Source: Geobacter sp. UBA698 | GTDB taxonomy: Bacteria; Desulfobacterota; Desulfuromonadia; Geobacterales; Pseudopelobacteraceae | Reading direction: 5' to 3' | Length of the DNA stretch: 64,000 bases | Assembly (NCBI GenBank): GCA_002298925.1 | Contig: DBMM01000003.1 | Span: 53,662 to 117,661 of the forward strand | In this document: positions 50,955 through 59,533 of the stretch, piece by piece | Layout: the number at the start of each line of letters is the position of its first letter | Position numbering within the stretch: the stretch's first letter is position 1 | Position numbers and translations under genes: made by a program | Notes under the pieces: generated by a model | Database searches by the model: none | What the model was told of the DNA's origin: nothing | What the model saw: the letters and a program-made list of their open reading frames with translations, nothing else

Positions 50955-51255
50955 TACATTACCTCTGACTTGTGCCTGTCAGTCATTGCAACTCATAACA
51001 TTGCGGATTTCAGTGTATAAAAAAATGTTATACGCGTGCATTATGATAGCAGGCCAGAACAAAGTAAACTGTGAATTGACTTCCATGGTCAGCAGGATGG
51101 AAACGCTGTTCATTATACATGGATGACTGACTGGAAAAGGCAGACTGGTCCGGTCAGTCAAGAGGAGCGGGTTGGCTTTAGAAGGGGCTGCGTTTGAGAA
51201 GGGGGGAACTCCGGGCGTGCCGGATCATGACGGAATCAGCTGTTGGCAGGACATC
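50955..51255. other. 301-bp gap between iclR and the PAS-GAF activator
   Basis: No gene is seen. The half near the activator is A/T-rich and should contain its promoter, but no hexamer pair stood out. A weak stem GACTG-N7-CAGTC followed by a T-rich stretch near 51130-51165 may end the iclR transcript. Confidence 0.35.
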
Positions 51256-52056
51256 TCACGTGTACCCGAGTTTGAAGGACAGTTCTTCAGCGGCTTCCCT
51301 TACAACCGGTATCAGTTCATCTTTGATGCGCTTGTCGGTAAAACGCGTTGACGGTCCCGACACGCTTACGGCACCAATGACATTTTTGGTATAGTCCCGA
51401 ATCGGTGCGCCGACACATTTGGCACCGACTTCAAATTCTTCATCTCCAACGGCGTAACCAAGTTCTGCGACCATGCGCAGGTGCTTGATCAGTTCTTTCG
51501 GATCATCAATTGTATGTGGGGTATACTTCTTCAACTTCCCGCTACGATAATACTCAAGCAGGCTTTTATCACTCATGCCTACCGCCAGTACCTTTCCTGC
51601 CGACATGCAATAAAAGGGCAACATTTTACCGACAGTTGGCACCACCCTCAGCGGCAGAGCTGACTCGATCGCGTCAAGATAGATGACATGGAAATCCTTT
51701 ATAATAGCGACATATGATGTTTCTTTGCATTTTTTGGTAAGTGTTTCCAGGACCGGCTTGGCATGCTGAGTGAGTCCTCCCTGTTTTACAAAGGCCTGCC
51801 TCAGTCGCAGATTTTTCATCCCAAGCCGATAGCTCGCTGTTGTTTTATCCTGCTCGATAAAATTACGGGATTCCAAGGTGGCAAGCAGCCTGAATACTCT
51901 GTTTTTTTGCAGTTTGAGATGCCGGCACAATTCAGTGAGTCCCAGTTCTTTATCACTGTCACAGAACTGTTCCAGGACGTCGAGAGCATAGCAAACTATC
52001 TGGATATTATAGGCAGACTTTGTTTTATTTAACATGGTTACACTACTGTTGTTCAT
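51256..52056 (-). CDS. IclR-family transcriptional regulator
   Basis: A 266-residue regulator: winged helix-turn-helix (about 20-80, recognition helix in LKLQKNRVFRLLATLES) and effector-binding GAF-like domain (about 90-255, with SAGKVLAV and VGAPIRDYTKNVIGAVSVSGP). IclR proteins often control aromatic-acid operons and bind a pathway intermediate. It is the last gene of the etf-to-amidohydrolase run, 16 bp after the amidohydrolase, so it is probably autoregulated as part of that operon. Confidence 0.93.
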   Translation of the reverse strand: MNNSSVTMLNKTKSAYNIQIVCYALDVLEQFCDSDKELGLTELCRHLKLQKNRVFRLLATLESRNFIEQDKTTASYRLGMKNLRLRQAFVKQGGLTQHAKPVLETLTKKCKETSYVAIIKDFHVIYLDAIESALPLRVVPTVGKMLPFYCMSAGKVLAVGMSDKSLLEYYRSGKLKKYTPHTIDDPKELIKHLRMVAELGYAVGDEEFEVGAKCVGAPIRDYTKNVIGAVSVSGPSTRFTDKRIKDELIPVVREAAEELSFKLGYT

Positions 52057-52072
52057 CCGTTACTCTCTGTTT

Positions 52073-52942
52073 TTAACATTTCCCGGTGCTGTCGTGGAGG
52101 GCGTTGCCCAGAAATCTGACCGGATTGTCATAAAACAGCTGCTTTTCTATTTCCTGCGGTAACTTCAGGGCCTTAACCACGCTGATGTAATCAAGCACCG
52201 TTTCAGCCTGATACAAGAAAGAATCGGAGCCGAAACAGACCCGATCCGGATAGTGCATGATAAAATCACGGTAGCTCTCAGGATTGCTGCGAATGAATGA
52301 AATCAGGCTGGCAATATCGGTGTAGACATTTGGATACCGGTCAAGAATCCTGCTGATAGCCGTGCGGCTGATTCCCAGATGAGCAAAGTTGACACGCACC
52401 TGGGGAAAATCATCCAATAGCGCCATCATCTCATCTCCGTAGCGCCGGGCGTCCATGTGATACAGGAGCGGCAGATCACCGGCTTGGGCAAATGAAAAGA
52501 TCTCCCACTCCCGCCGGCGATACTGCTCGAGGCTGATGCCAAAAGTATCTGGCACGCTTCTGACACCAAGATCATTTTCGTTGTCCGGAAGGTAGATACT
52601 CTTGATGCCCTTGAACCCCCTCCTGATGTGTCCCAGGAGGACATCGGCCACATCACCCCACAAATGGCGTGTATCAACCAGCGGCACAATCATCCGATCG
52701 GATAGTCCGGACAATTCCAGCAAATCGTCAACTTCGTGAAAGCGGGTATCACCCTGATTATCGACAAAGCTGGGAATCAAATCCCACATGGCGTCTGAAT
52801 CCAGCTTCGTGTTTATCAGCGCTACGACGACCAGATGCCGGACAGCTGCACTGCGCAGTTTTTCCATGTCTCTTACAACGGATTCCGCATGATTACGCCC
52901 GGTAAAACAGTGCATATGGACGTCGATAATCCCAGTATTCAT
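52073..52942 (-). CDS. Amidohydrolase 2 family (PF04909-type) metal-dependent hydrolase/decarboxylase
   Basis: A 289-residue TIM-barrel protein. The metal ligands are visible in order: HxH in IDVHMHCF, His in YHMDAR, His in NFAHLG and Asp in FGSDSF. Family members hydrolyse lactone-type rings or decarboxylate aromatic acids. Start at 52942 (MNTGIID) has GGAG five bases upstream. It follows the SDR by 43 bp and precedes iclR by 16 bp, inside the benzoyl-CoA operon. No such enzyme is needed in the standard pathway, so its role is open: a side-product hydrolase, or entry of a substituted aromatic acid. Confidence 0.85.
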   Translation of the reverse strand: MNTGIIDVHMHCFTGRNHAESVVRDMEKLRSAAVRHLVVVALINTKLDSDAMWDLIPSFVDNQGDTRFHEVDDLLELSGLSDRMIVPLVDTRHLWGDVADVLLGHIRRGFKGIKSIYLPDNENDLGVRSVPDTFGISLEQYRRREWEIFSFAQAGDLPLLYHMDARRYGDEMMALLDDFPQVRVNFAHLGISRTAISRILDRYPNVYTDIASLISFIRSNPESYRDFIMHYPDRVCFGSDSFLYQAETVLDYISVVKALKLPQEIEKQLFYDNPVRFLGNALHDSTGKC

Positions 52943-52985
52943 GCCGTCTCCGTCACTTACGCGATCCGGCAGGTTGCATGGCATT

Positions 52986-53699
52986 TCAGATATACTGCCC
53001 GGCATCCACCCGAATCACCTCTCCGGTGATCATGCGGGCCCCATCGGACAGCAGAAACAGTACCGCATTGGCGATATCCTCAGGTTTGGCCAGTTCCGGC
53101 AAGACGCTTTCAGCTTTGGCTTTTGCCAGAAACTCTTCCGGAAGCGCCAGCGCCATTTCCGTCATGACCATGCCGGGCGCAATTGCGTTGACGGTCACGC
53201 CCTTGGGCCCCAGCTCGCGGGCCAGCGTCTTGGTCAAACCGATCAAACCGGCCTTGGATGCGCTGTAATTGGCCTGACCGAATTTGCCGCGGATGCCATT
53301 GATGGAAGTGATGTTGACGATCCGTCCGTATTCGGCATCCCGCATGGCCGGCGCCAGCGCACGAACCATATTGAATGCGCCGGTCAGGTTGACATCCAGT
53401 ACCGATGACCATTCGTCATCGGACATTTTGAGCACGCTCCGGTCGCGGGTAATACCGGCATTGTTGACCAGCAGCGTGACCTGGTCGGGCAATTGGGCAA
53501 CCGCCTGATTTACGCTGGCGGAATCGGCAATATCGACCTTGTGAAAGACATAGGCATCCGCCCCTTCTCCCGGCGCCACGTCAAAGACATGAACTTTGGC
53601 GCCATGGCTGAGCAAGGCCTGGGTGATTGCCAGCCCGAGACCGCGGGCACCACCCGTAACGACCGCCGCACGTCCTGTAAAATCCAGAAAACCACTCAT
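52986..53699 (-). CDS. SDR, 3-oxoacyl/3-hydroxyacyl-CoA dehydrogenase (FabG-like)
   Basis: A 237-residue classical SDR with TGGARGLG (15-22), NNAG (79-82) and the triad Ser132, Tyr145 and Lys149. It resembles FabG and PhbB-type enzymes. In this operon it is more likely a 3-hydroxyacyl-CoA (for example 3-hydroxypimeloyl-CoA) dehydrogenase than a fatty-acid synthesis enzyme. Start at 53699 follows a GGGGGG site. It lies 23 bp after the hydratase gene. Confidence 0.9.
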   Translation of the reverse strand: MSGFLDFTGRAAVVTGGARGLGLAITQALLSHGAKVHVFDVAPGEGADAYVFHKVDIADSASVNQAVAQLPDQVTLLVNNAGITRDRSVLKMSDDEWSSVLDVNLTGAFNMVRALAPAMRDAEYGRIVNITSINGIRGKFGQANYSASKAGLIGLTKTLARELGPKGVTVNAIAPGMVMTEMALALPEEFLAKAKAESVLPELAKPEDIANAVLFLLSDGARMITGEVIRVDAGQYI

Positions 53700-53722
53700 T
53701 TTGCCCCCCCTGTACTTGAAAC

Positions 53723-54493
53723 TTAACGATCCTGCCACACTGACGGCCGCTTGGCCATGAAGGCTGTCAGACCTTCCACGGCATCATGGGTTGCCATCAG
53801 CTCTTCCACGTACATCTTCTCTACGGCTGCGATTCTAGCTGCAACCCGCTTCATCAGATCGCCCCGGGCAGCCCGAACCGCAAAGCGGATCGCACTGGCA
53901 CTGTGGGGAGCCAGATGCTGATCGAAGTAGTCAAGCGCCGTCTGATCAGGGTCTTCGGCCACAGCAGTCAGCAGGCCGATTCGCAAGGCCTCTTCGGCGG
54001 TGATGCTCCGTCCCGAGAAGAGCAGATCGTCGGCCTGGGCCTGACCGATGCGCTCCGGCAACAGGCAGGAGGCGGCCGGAGCGAATATGCCCAGCTTGAT
54101 TTCCGGCTGTCCCAGCATTGCACCGGGAGCGGCGAAGATCAGATGACCGGACAGTGCCACTTCCAGTCCGCCTCCCAGGCATTGACCACGGACCGCCACC
54201 AGTACCGGTACCGGGCTCTCCACCAGCTGCAGGACCAGTGCGTGCAGTGACTGGAGCATTGCGGCAAAGGAGCCGGGCAGATGCTCCTCGACACTCGCGC
54301 CAAAACTGAAGTGGGGACCTTCCGCGGACAGCAAAACTCCCCTGAGCTTTTGCTGGGGAAGCTGTTCGGTCAGAGCCGCCCGCAGGGCGGCAATCATGGC
54401 CGCATCCACGATATTGGCTTTGGGGCGGGCCAGTGTCAGATGAAGCAGCTTGCCATCGCGCTCCAGGGATACTTTAAGAGGTGATTCACTCAT
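53723..54493 (-). CDS. bamR: Cyclohexa-1,5-diene-1-carbonyl-CoA hydratase
   Basis: A 256-residue crotonase, close in motif to Dch/BamR. It adds water to cyclohexa-1,5-diene-1-carbonyl-CoA, the product of benzoyl-CoA reduction, giving 6-hydroxycyclohex-1-ene-1-carbonyl-CoA. The oxyanion segments HFSFGASVEEHLPG (61-74) and CLGGGLEVALSG (105-116) are intact, with Glu111 and Glu131 in the catalytic places. AAGGAG lies eight bases before the ATG. The gene next upstream encodes the enzyme for the following step, which strongly supports the call. Confidence 0.9.
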   Translation of the reverse strand: MSESPLKVSLERDGKLLHLTLARPKANIVDAAMIAALRAALTEQLPQQKLRGVLLSAEGPHFSFGASVEEHLPGSFAAMLQSLHALVLQLVESPVPVLVAVRGQCLGGGLEVALSGHLIFAAPGAMLGQPEIKLGIFAPAASCLLPERIGQAQADDLLFSGRSITAEEALRIGLLTAVAEDPDQTALDYFDQHLAPHSASAIRFAVRAARGDLMKRVAARIAAVEKMYVEELMATHDAVEGLTAFMAKRPSVWQDR

Positions 54494-54540
54494 GATTGTT
54501 TCTCCTTAGCAAGTTAACGCACGTATCCTGTTTATCAGGG

Positions 54541-55614
54541 CTATTTATTTGGAACCAGGATTGCCCGCCTGGTAAGTTTGTGCCCATGGGCGGCGTTAAA
54601 GACCTGGTTAATCTCATCCAGAGGATGTTTTTCAATGAAGGGAGCCAGAGCAATTTTACCGTCCAGGACCAGGTCGAGGGCCGCCGGATAGAGTTCGGTT
54701 AGGCAGCCCCAGTTGCCGAGGGCCCTGGCGTGGAAAGCCATCAGGTTCGACAGGCGCAGTTCGAGCTTGTCCATGGTGAAACCGACCACCGACAGGGTGG
54801 CGCCATAGGTCAGCAGGCCGAACGCGGTTTCCTGGCCGGGAGCGCTGCCGGAGCATTCGAATATCTTCCAGCAGGTTTCACGCAGTCCCTTTTCCTTGAC
54901 AAAGGCATTGATGGCTTTCTTCATATCGCGCCCCTGCACCTCCCTGGCGTTGATCGTCAGGGCAGCGCCATAATTGGCCATATTGTCCAGCTTGGCCTGA
55001 TCCACATCAATGGCCACCACGGTAGCACCCATGGCTTTGGCGATCTGAACGGCATACCCGCCGACTCCGCCGATTCCGATCACAATCGCCAGATCTCCCG
55101 GCTGGATTTCGGCCTGCACCGCAGCCTGATAGGGGGTGGTGACCGCATCGGCGACAACGGAAATATCAGCCAGTTCAAGGCCGGCAGCCTTGAGCTTCGA
55201 CTCATCCACGAGACAGAGGCCACGGGCCGGAACCAGGATATGGGAGGCAAAACCGCCCTGAATGTCGTTGCCGGGCATCTGCTGCTTGCGGCAGATCGTG
55301 CCATGCCCGGAAAGGCAAAGATCGCATACGCCGCACGGCATGACGGCCGGTATCAGAACGGCCTTGCCCTGCCACCCCTCCGCGCCGGCGCCCGAGGCGA
55401 CTACCCGGCCGCTGATTTCATGGCCGAGAGTCAGGGGGAGCGCATGATTGAAGCGCACGCCATCATAAAAATAACCCAGATCGGTGTGGCACACGCCGCA
55501 ACCGGCAACTTCAACCACGACCTCCCCGTCTCCCGGCTGAATCATTTCAAACTCGCTCTTAACCATGGGCTCATTCATGACGCTCAGCGACCAACGATAC
55601 GGTTTTTTCGACAT
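54541..55614 (-). CDS. bamQ: 6-hydroxycyclohex-1-ene-1-carbonyl-CoA dehydrogenase
   Basis: A 357-residue zinc alcohol dehydrogenase family enzyme matching Had/BamQ. Catalytic zinc ligands Cys42 (VCHTD) and His65 (LGHE), structural zinc Cys94, 97, 100 and 108, and the NAD motif GIGGVGG (180-186) are all present. It oxidises the hydroxy group made by the dienoyl-CoA hydratase to 6-oxocyclohex-1-ene-1-carbonyl-CoA. Start at 55614 (MSKKPYRW) has GGGAGG four bases upstream. It lies 47 bp before bamR. The ring-opening hydrolase BamA, usually close by, is not in the window. Confidence 0.92.
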   Translation of the reverse strand: MSKKPYRWSLSVMNEPMVKSEFEMIQPGDGEVVVEVAGCGVCHTDLGYFYDGVRFNHALPLTLGHEISGRVVASGAGAEGWQGKAVLIPAVMPCGVCDLCLSGHGTICRKQQMPGNDIQGGFASHILVPARGLCLVDESKLKAAGLELADISVVADAVTTPYQAAVQAEIQPGDLAIVIGIGGVGGYAVQIAKAMGATVVAIDVDQAKLDNMANYGAALTINAREVQGRDMKKAINAFVKEKGLRETCWKIFECSGSAPGQETAFGLLTYGATLSVVGFTMDKLELRLSNLMAFHARALGNWGCLTELYPAALDLVLDGKIALAPFIEKHPLDEINQVFNAAHGHKLTRRAILVPNK

Positions 55615-55662
55615 ACATCCTCCCTGTGTGTTCTTTTTTTGAGAAATCAATAGAAGTTTTCG

Positions 55663-56868
55663 TCAGACCCGTTCAATAACCAGCGCGATCCCCTGCCCTA
55701 CGCCGATACACATTGTGCAGAGGGCGTAGCGGCCGCCGGAACGCTGCAGATGGTAGGTGGCGGTCGTAACCAGACGGGCGCCACTCATTCCCAAAGGGTG
55801 TCCCAATGCTATGGCGCCGCCATTCGGGTTGACATGGGGAGCATCATCGGGCAGCCCCAGATCGCGCAGCACAGCCAGGGCCTGGACGGCAAAAGCCTCA
55901 TTCAGTTCGATGACATCCATCTGCTCCAGCCTGAGACCGGCCACTGCCAGCACCTTCCGGGTGGCGGAAACCGGACCGATGCCCATTACCCGCGGGGCAA
56001 CTCCGGAGGTTGCCATGGCCACGATCCGCGCCTTGGGGGTCAGACCATAGCGCTTGACAGCGGCATCGGAGGCCACCAAAAGGGCACAGGAACCGTCATT
56101 TACTCCCGAGGCATTGCCTGCGGTCACTGAGCCGCCGGCCCTGAAGGGAGCCTTCAATTTGGCCAGATCGTCAAGGGTGCTCTCCGGACGCGGATGTTCG
56201 TCGCGGTCGATTACCAGGTCATTACCCTTGCGCTGGGGAATGATCACGGGGAGAATCTCGTCCGTGAAATTGCCGGCGGAAAGCGCCTGGGCGACCCGCT
56301 GCTGGCTGCGCAGCGCAAACAGGTCCTGGTCGGCTCGCGAGATGGCATATTCAGCAGCAACGTTCTCGGCGGTCTCCGGCATGGAATCGATGCCAAAGCG
56401 TTCCTTCATGAGCTTGTTCACGAAACGCCAGCCGATGGTGGTGTCATGGAGTTGAACATCGCGGGCAAAAGGAGTCGCCCCTTTGTTAAGTACATACGGC
56501 GCACGCGACATGCTCTCTACGCCGCCGGCAATCAGCAAGTGCGCCTCGCCGGTCTTGATCGCCCTGGCGGCGGTACCGACAGCGTCCAATCCGGAACCGC
56601 ACAGACGGTTGAGTGTCACACCACCCACCTCTTCCGGAAGTCCGGCCAGCAAGGCGGCCATACGGGCGACATTGCGGTTGTCCTCGCCGGCCTGGTTGGC
56701 ACAGCCGTACATGACATCATCTACTTTTGCCCAATCAACGGACCCGTTTCTCTCGATCAAAGCCTTGATGGGGAGCGCCGCCAGATCGTCGGTTCGAATG
56801 CCGGACAAACATCCGCCATAGCTGCCGATCGGGGTGCGGATCGCATCACAGATATACGCTTCGGACAT
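55663..56868 (-). CDS. Acyl-CoA thiolase (PcaF-like)
   Basis: A 401-residue classical thiolase. Nucleophilic Cys90 in RLCGSGLDA, NEAFAVQA, GHPLGMSGAR and the C-terminal CTMCIGVGQG are all visible. The start SEAYICDAIRTPIG is nearest to 3-oxoadipyl-CoA thiolases (PcaF). In the benzoyl-CoA setting the substrate is most likely 3-oxopimeloyl-CoA, giving glutaryl-CoA and acetyl-CoA. It lies between the thioesterase and bamQ in one transcript. Confidence 0.93.
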   Translation of the reverse strand: MSEAYICDAIRTPIGSYGGCLSGIRTDDLAALPIKALIERNGSVDWAKVDDVMYGCANQAGEDNRNVARMAALLAGLPEEVGGVTLNRLCGSGLDAVGTAARAIKTGEAHLLIAGGVESMSRAPYVLNKGATPFARDVQLHDTTIGWRFVNKLMKERFGIDSMPETAENVAAEYAISRADQDLFALRSQQRVAQALSAGNFTDEILPVIIPQRKGNDLVIDRDEHPRPESTLDDLAKLKAPFRAGGSVTAGNASGVNDGSCALLVASDAAVKRYGLTPKARIVAMATSGVAPRVMGIGPVSATRKVLAVAGLRLEQMDVIELNEAFAVQALAVLRDLGLPDDAPHVNPNGGAIALGHPLGMSGARLVTTATYHLQRSGGRYALCTMCIGVGQGIALVIERV

Positions 56869-57044
56869 ATCACTTCTCCCTCTTATTTATCGCCTGATTA
56901 ATATTCCCAACAATTATAGGCAATACGGTACCTCATTACCTATTTATAGTCAAGCACGATATATCATTGTTTTATTTTCGCAACAGAGTCAAACAACTCC
57001 CGTTAGCCAAGAAAGCGGGGACAACGGACCAACACCCCGCTTAA

Positions 57045-57491
57045 TCAGGCTCCATGATAACCGGCGTGATCCGTAGTTATCCCCGGCGCACCCTTTTCCA
57101 GTGCGGCCCGCATATCGACAGGAAGCGTAATCTTCTCCATGCTATGCGCATCCATCAGGACATAAACCGTTTCCGCCGTAACCAGGATCTTCCCGCTGGC
57201 GGCCATGCGCATTTGCGTGGCGAGAGTAAAGGAGGTGTTGCCCAGGTGTTTCGCGGCCACCGAAAGCTCGAGAACCTGATCAAAGCGGGCCGGGGCTTTC
57301 CATTCCAGGGTCTGCTTGACCACCTGGTAATCCAGGCCACCATTGACCAGGTCGGAACCGAAGCCCAATGCCCGAAAAAACTCGACCGTAGCCAGATCGA
57401 CGTAGTCACCGTAGCGGCTGTTAAAAACGACCTTCTGGGCATCGCACTCCGCGTAGCGGACACGTAGAAAATACCGGAACTGATTCGACAT
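57045..57491 (-). CDS. 4HBT hot-dog acyl-CoA thioesterase
   Basis: A 148-residue hot-dog protein. The motif RYAECDAQKVVFNSRYGDYVDLA (Asp about 17, helix following) is that of 4-hydroxybenzoyl-CoA and YbgC-type thioesterases. In anaerobic aromatic operons such enzymes release CoA from dead-end intermediates. AGGAGG lies ten bases upstream of the ATG. It sits 18 bp after the membrane Fe-S protein gene. A 176-bp A/T-rich gap follows before the thiolase. Confidence 0.9.
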   Translation of the reverse strand: MSNQFRYFLRVRYAECDAQKVVFNSRYGDYVDLATVEFFRALGFGSDLVNGGLDYQVVKQTLEWKAPARFDQVLELSVAAKHLGNTSFTLATQMRMAASGKILVTAETVYVLMDAHSMEKITLPVDMRAALEKGAPGITTDHAGYHGA

Positions 57492-57509
57492 GGGGGCAAA
57501 ACCTCCTGA

Positions 57510-59498
57510 TTACTGATTCACCGGCCTGAGCCCCTCGGCCACCACCTCGGCAATATCCTTGACCTGAATCTGATCGGCCTGCAGATCCTTGATGCCGTCG
57601 GCGAACATGGTCAGGCAGTAAGGACAGCTGACACAGAGGGTATCCGGTTTGCCCGCAAGTGCCTCTTCAATCCGGTTCAGGTTAATCCTTGAACCCAACT
57701 GTTCTTCCATCCACATCCGTCCGCCCCCTGCCCCGCAGCAGAAGGAGTTTTCATGATTCCTTTCAAACTCTTGCGGTGCGCTGCCGGTTGCTGCCGCAAT
57801 GACATTTCGCGGCGGATCGTAGACGTCATTATGCCGTCCCAGATAACACGAATCATGGAAGGCTATTTTGCCCAGTTCCTTTACCTGGTGGTTCAACTTC
57901 AGCTTGCCGCTCGTTAAAAGCGAGTCGATCAGCTCGCTGTGATGAATCACTTCCAGCTCGAGACCATACTGGCGGTAATCATTTTTAAGGGTCGTAAAAC
58001 AGTGCGGACACTGGGTAATCACCTTGGTAATCCGCTTCTCGTTAAACAGCGCCACGTTCTGCTTGGCCAGCTTGTCAAAAACGAATTCGTTGCCGAGTCG
58101 ACGCAAGCTGTCGCCGCAGCAGAGTTCTTCCTTGCCGAGGATTCCCCAGGAGATGCCGGCTGCATCCAGGATATGTGCAAGCGCCACCGTGACATGCTTC
58201 TGCCGGGAATCAAAAGAGCCGGCACAGCCCACATAGAGCAGATACTCGGTGGTATCCGCATCGAATGGTTTTACATCCATGGTTGCATACCACTTGGTAC
58301 GATCCGTAGGGGCGATGCCCCACGGGTTGGAGCGCCCTTCCATGTTCTCGAACAGGTTAAGCAGCTCTTCCGGGAATTGCGACTTCATCTGCACCAGATG
58401 TCGCCTCATCTTGACAACCTTCGGCATCTGCTCGATCAGAACCGGGCAGGCCGCCATGCAGGCTCCGCAGGTGGTACAGGACCAGATGGCGTCCTCCGAA
58501 ACGCTCCCCTCCCCTGTACCGATCAGCGGCTGACCGGGAACATAGCTGTCCTGTTCAAGGCTTCCTTTCAGCAGATTTATCTTGATGTCATGAACAACCT
58601 GGCGCGGATTCAGGGGTTTCCCGGTGATGGCCGCCGGGCAGACACTCTGGCAACGACCGCATTCGGTACAGGAGAAACCGTCCAGCAGATCCTTCCAGGC
58701 CAGTTGATCCACGCTACCGGCCCCGAAACGCCCCCCCTTGACAAACTCCTCCCGCGGCTGGGTATTCGGCTTTTCCAGACTCTTGAAGAAGCAGTTGGGA
58801 ATGGCAGTCAGGATGTGCATATGTTTGCTGTGGGGCAGGTAGTTGATGAATAGCAGCAGCACCAGGGCATGCAGCCACCAGAAGAATGAGACCAGCGCTT
58901 GCAGGTTCTCGGCCGGAACAGCAGCCAGCAGTGTGGAGGCCAGGCCGGACACCGGCATGTATGTTGCCGATTCCTTGCCCATGGCAATCATGGCGCCATG
59001 GAGACCGAAGTAGGCCAACATGAGCAGCGCGATGCTCCCCAGGATCAGAAAGGCCTCCGCGCTTTTTGCGCTGGTGTATGAGGTTTCCATATAGTCCGGT
59101 GCAAAAAAGAGACGCCGGCCCGCCGCCAGGACCACGCCTGCCAGGGCAAGCAGAGATACTGCGTCAAAGGCAAACTGCAGGAGATGATGGATCGGGCCCG
59201 GCAGTAGCGCCAGGTTTAGAGCGGGAAAGAGTCCGGAGATAAGGAACTCGCCATTGGCCAGCAGCAGAACGAGAAAGGCCCAGAAAATGACGGCATGATT
59301 CAGACCGAACGACCGGGCCATGACCCTTTTCTGGCCGAGGGCATAGGTCAGGACTCCCATGATCCTCTGGTCCAGCTGTTCAAAACGGTTCTCCGGCTGG
59401 CCGACTGCGATCAGCGCGAACCTTTTGTAGCAGCTCCAACTGAAGAACAGCAGGGAAACAGCAAGTAACGGTGCGTAGATGATGAAATTTGGTGTCAT
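57510..59498 (-). CDS. Membrane Fe-S oxidoreductase, ETF:menaquinone oxidoreductase type (HdrD-like)
   Basis: A 662-residue protein. Five or six hydrophobic segments (about 5-250) form a NarI-like cytochrome b part. Then come two [4Fe-4S] motifs (CTECGRCQSVCP and CTTCGACMAACP) and two Cys-rich CCG domains (around CCGDSLRRLG and CCGAGGGRMW) that bind the special cluster of heterodisulfide reductase D. This architecture is that of EMO proteins, which pass electrons from reduced EtfAB to (methyl)menaquinone. It lies 35 bp after etfA, so acyl-CoA dehydrogenase electrons from this pathway can enter the quinone pool here. Start at 59498 has GAGG eight bases upstream. Confidence 0.92.
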   Translation of the reverse strand: MTPNFIIYAPLLAVSLLFFSWSCYKRFALIAVGQPENRFEQLDQRIMGVLTYALGQKRVMARSFGLNHAVIFWAFLVLLLANGEFLISGLFPALNLALLPGPIHHLLQFAFDAVSLLALAGVVLAAGRRLFFAPDYMETSYTSAKSAEAFLILGSIALLMLAYFGLHGAMIAMGKESATYMPVSGLASTLLAAVPAENLQALVSFFWWLHALVLLLFINYLPHSKHMHILTAIPNCFFKSLEKPNTQPREEFVKGGRFGAGSVDQLAWKDLLDGFSCTECGRCQSVCPAAITGKPLNPRQVVHDIKINLLKGSLEQDSYVPGQPLIGTGEGSVSEDAIWSCTTCGACMAACPVLIEQMPKVVKMRRHLVQMKSQFPEELLNLFENMEGRSNPWGIAPTDRTKWYATMDVKPFDADTTEYLLYVGCAGSFDSRQKHVTVALAHILDAAGISWGILGKEELCCGDSLRRLGNEFVFDKLAKQNVALFNEKRITKVITQCPHCFTTLKNDYRQYGLELEVIHHSELIDSLLTSGKLKLNHQVKELGKIAFHDSCYLGRHNDVYDPPRNVIAAATGSAPQEFERNHENSFCCGAGGGRMWMEEQLGSRINLNRIEEALAGKPDTLCVSCPYCLTMFADGIKDLQADQIQVKDIAEVVAEGLRPVNQ

Positions 59499-59533
59499 AA
59501 CTGAAACCTCACAAAAGTGCATGCTTGATGATA

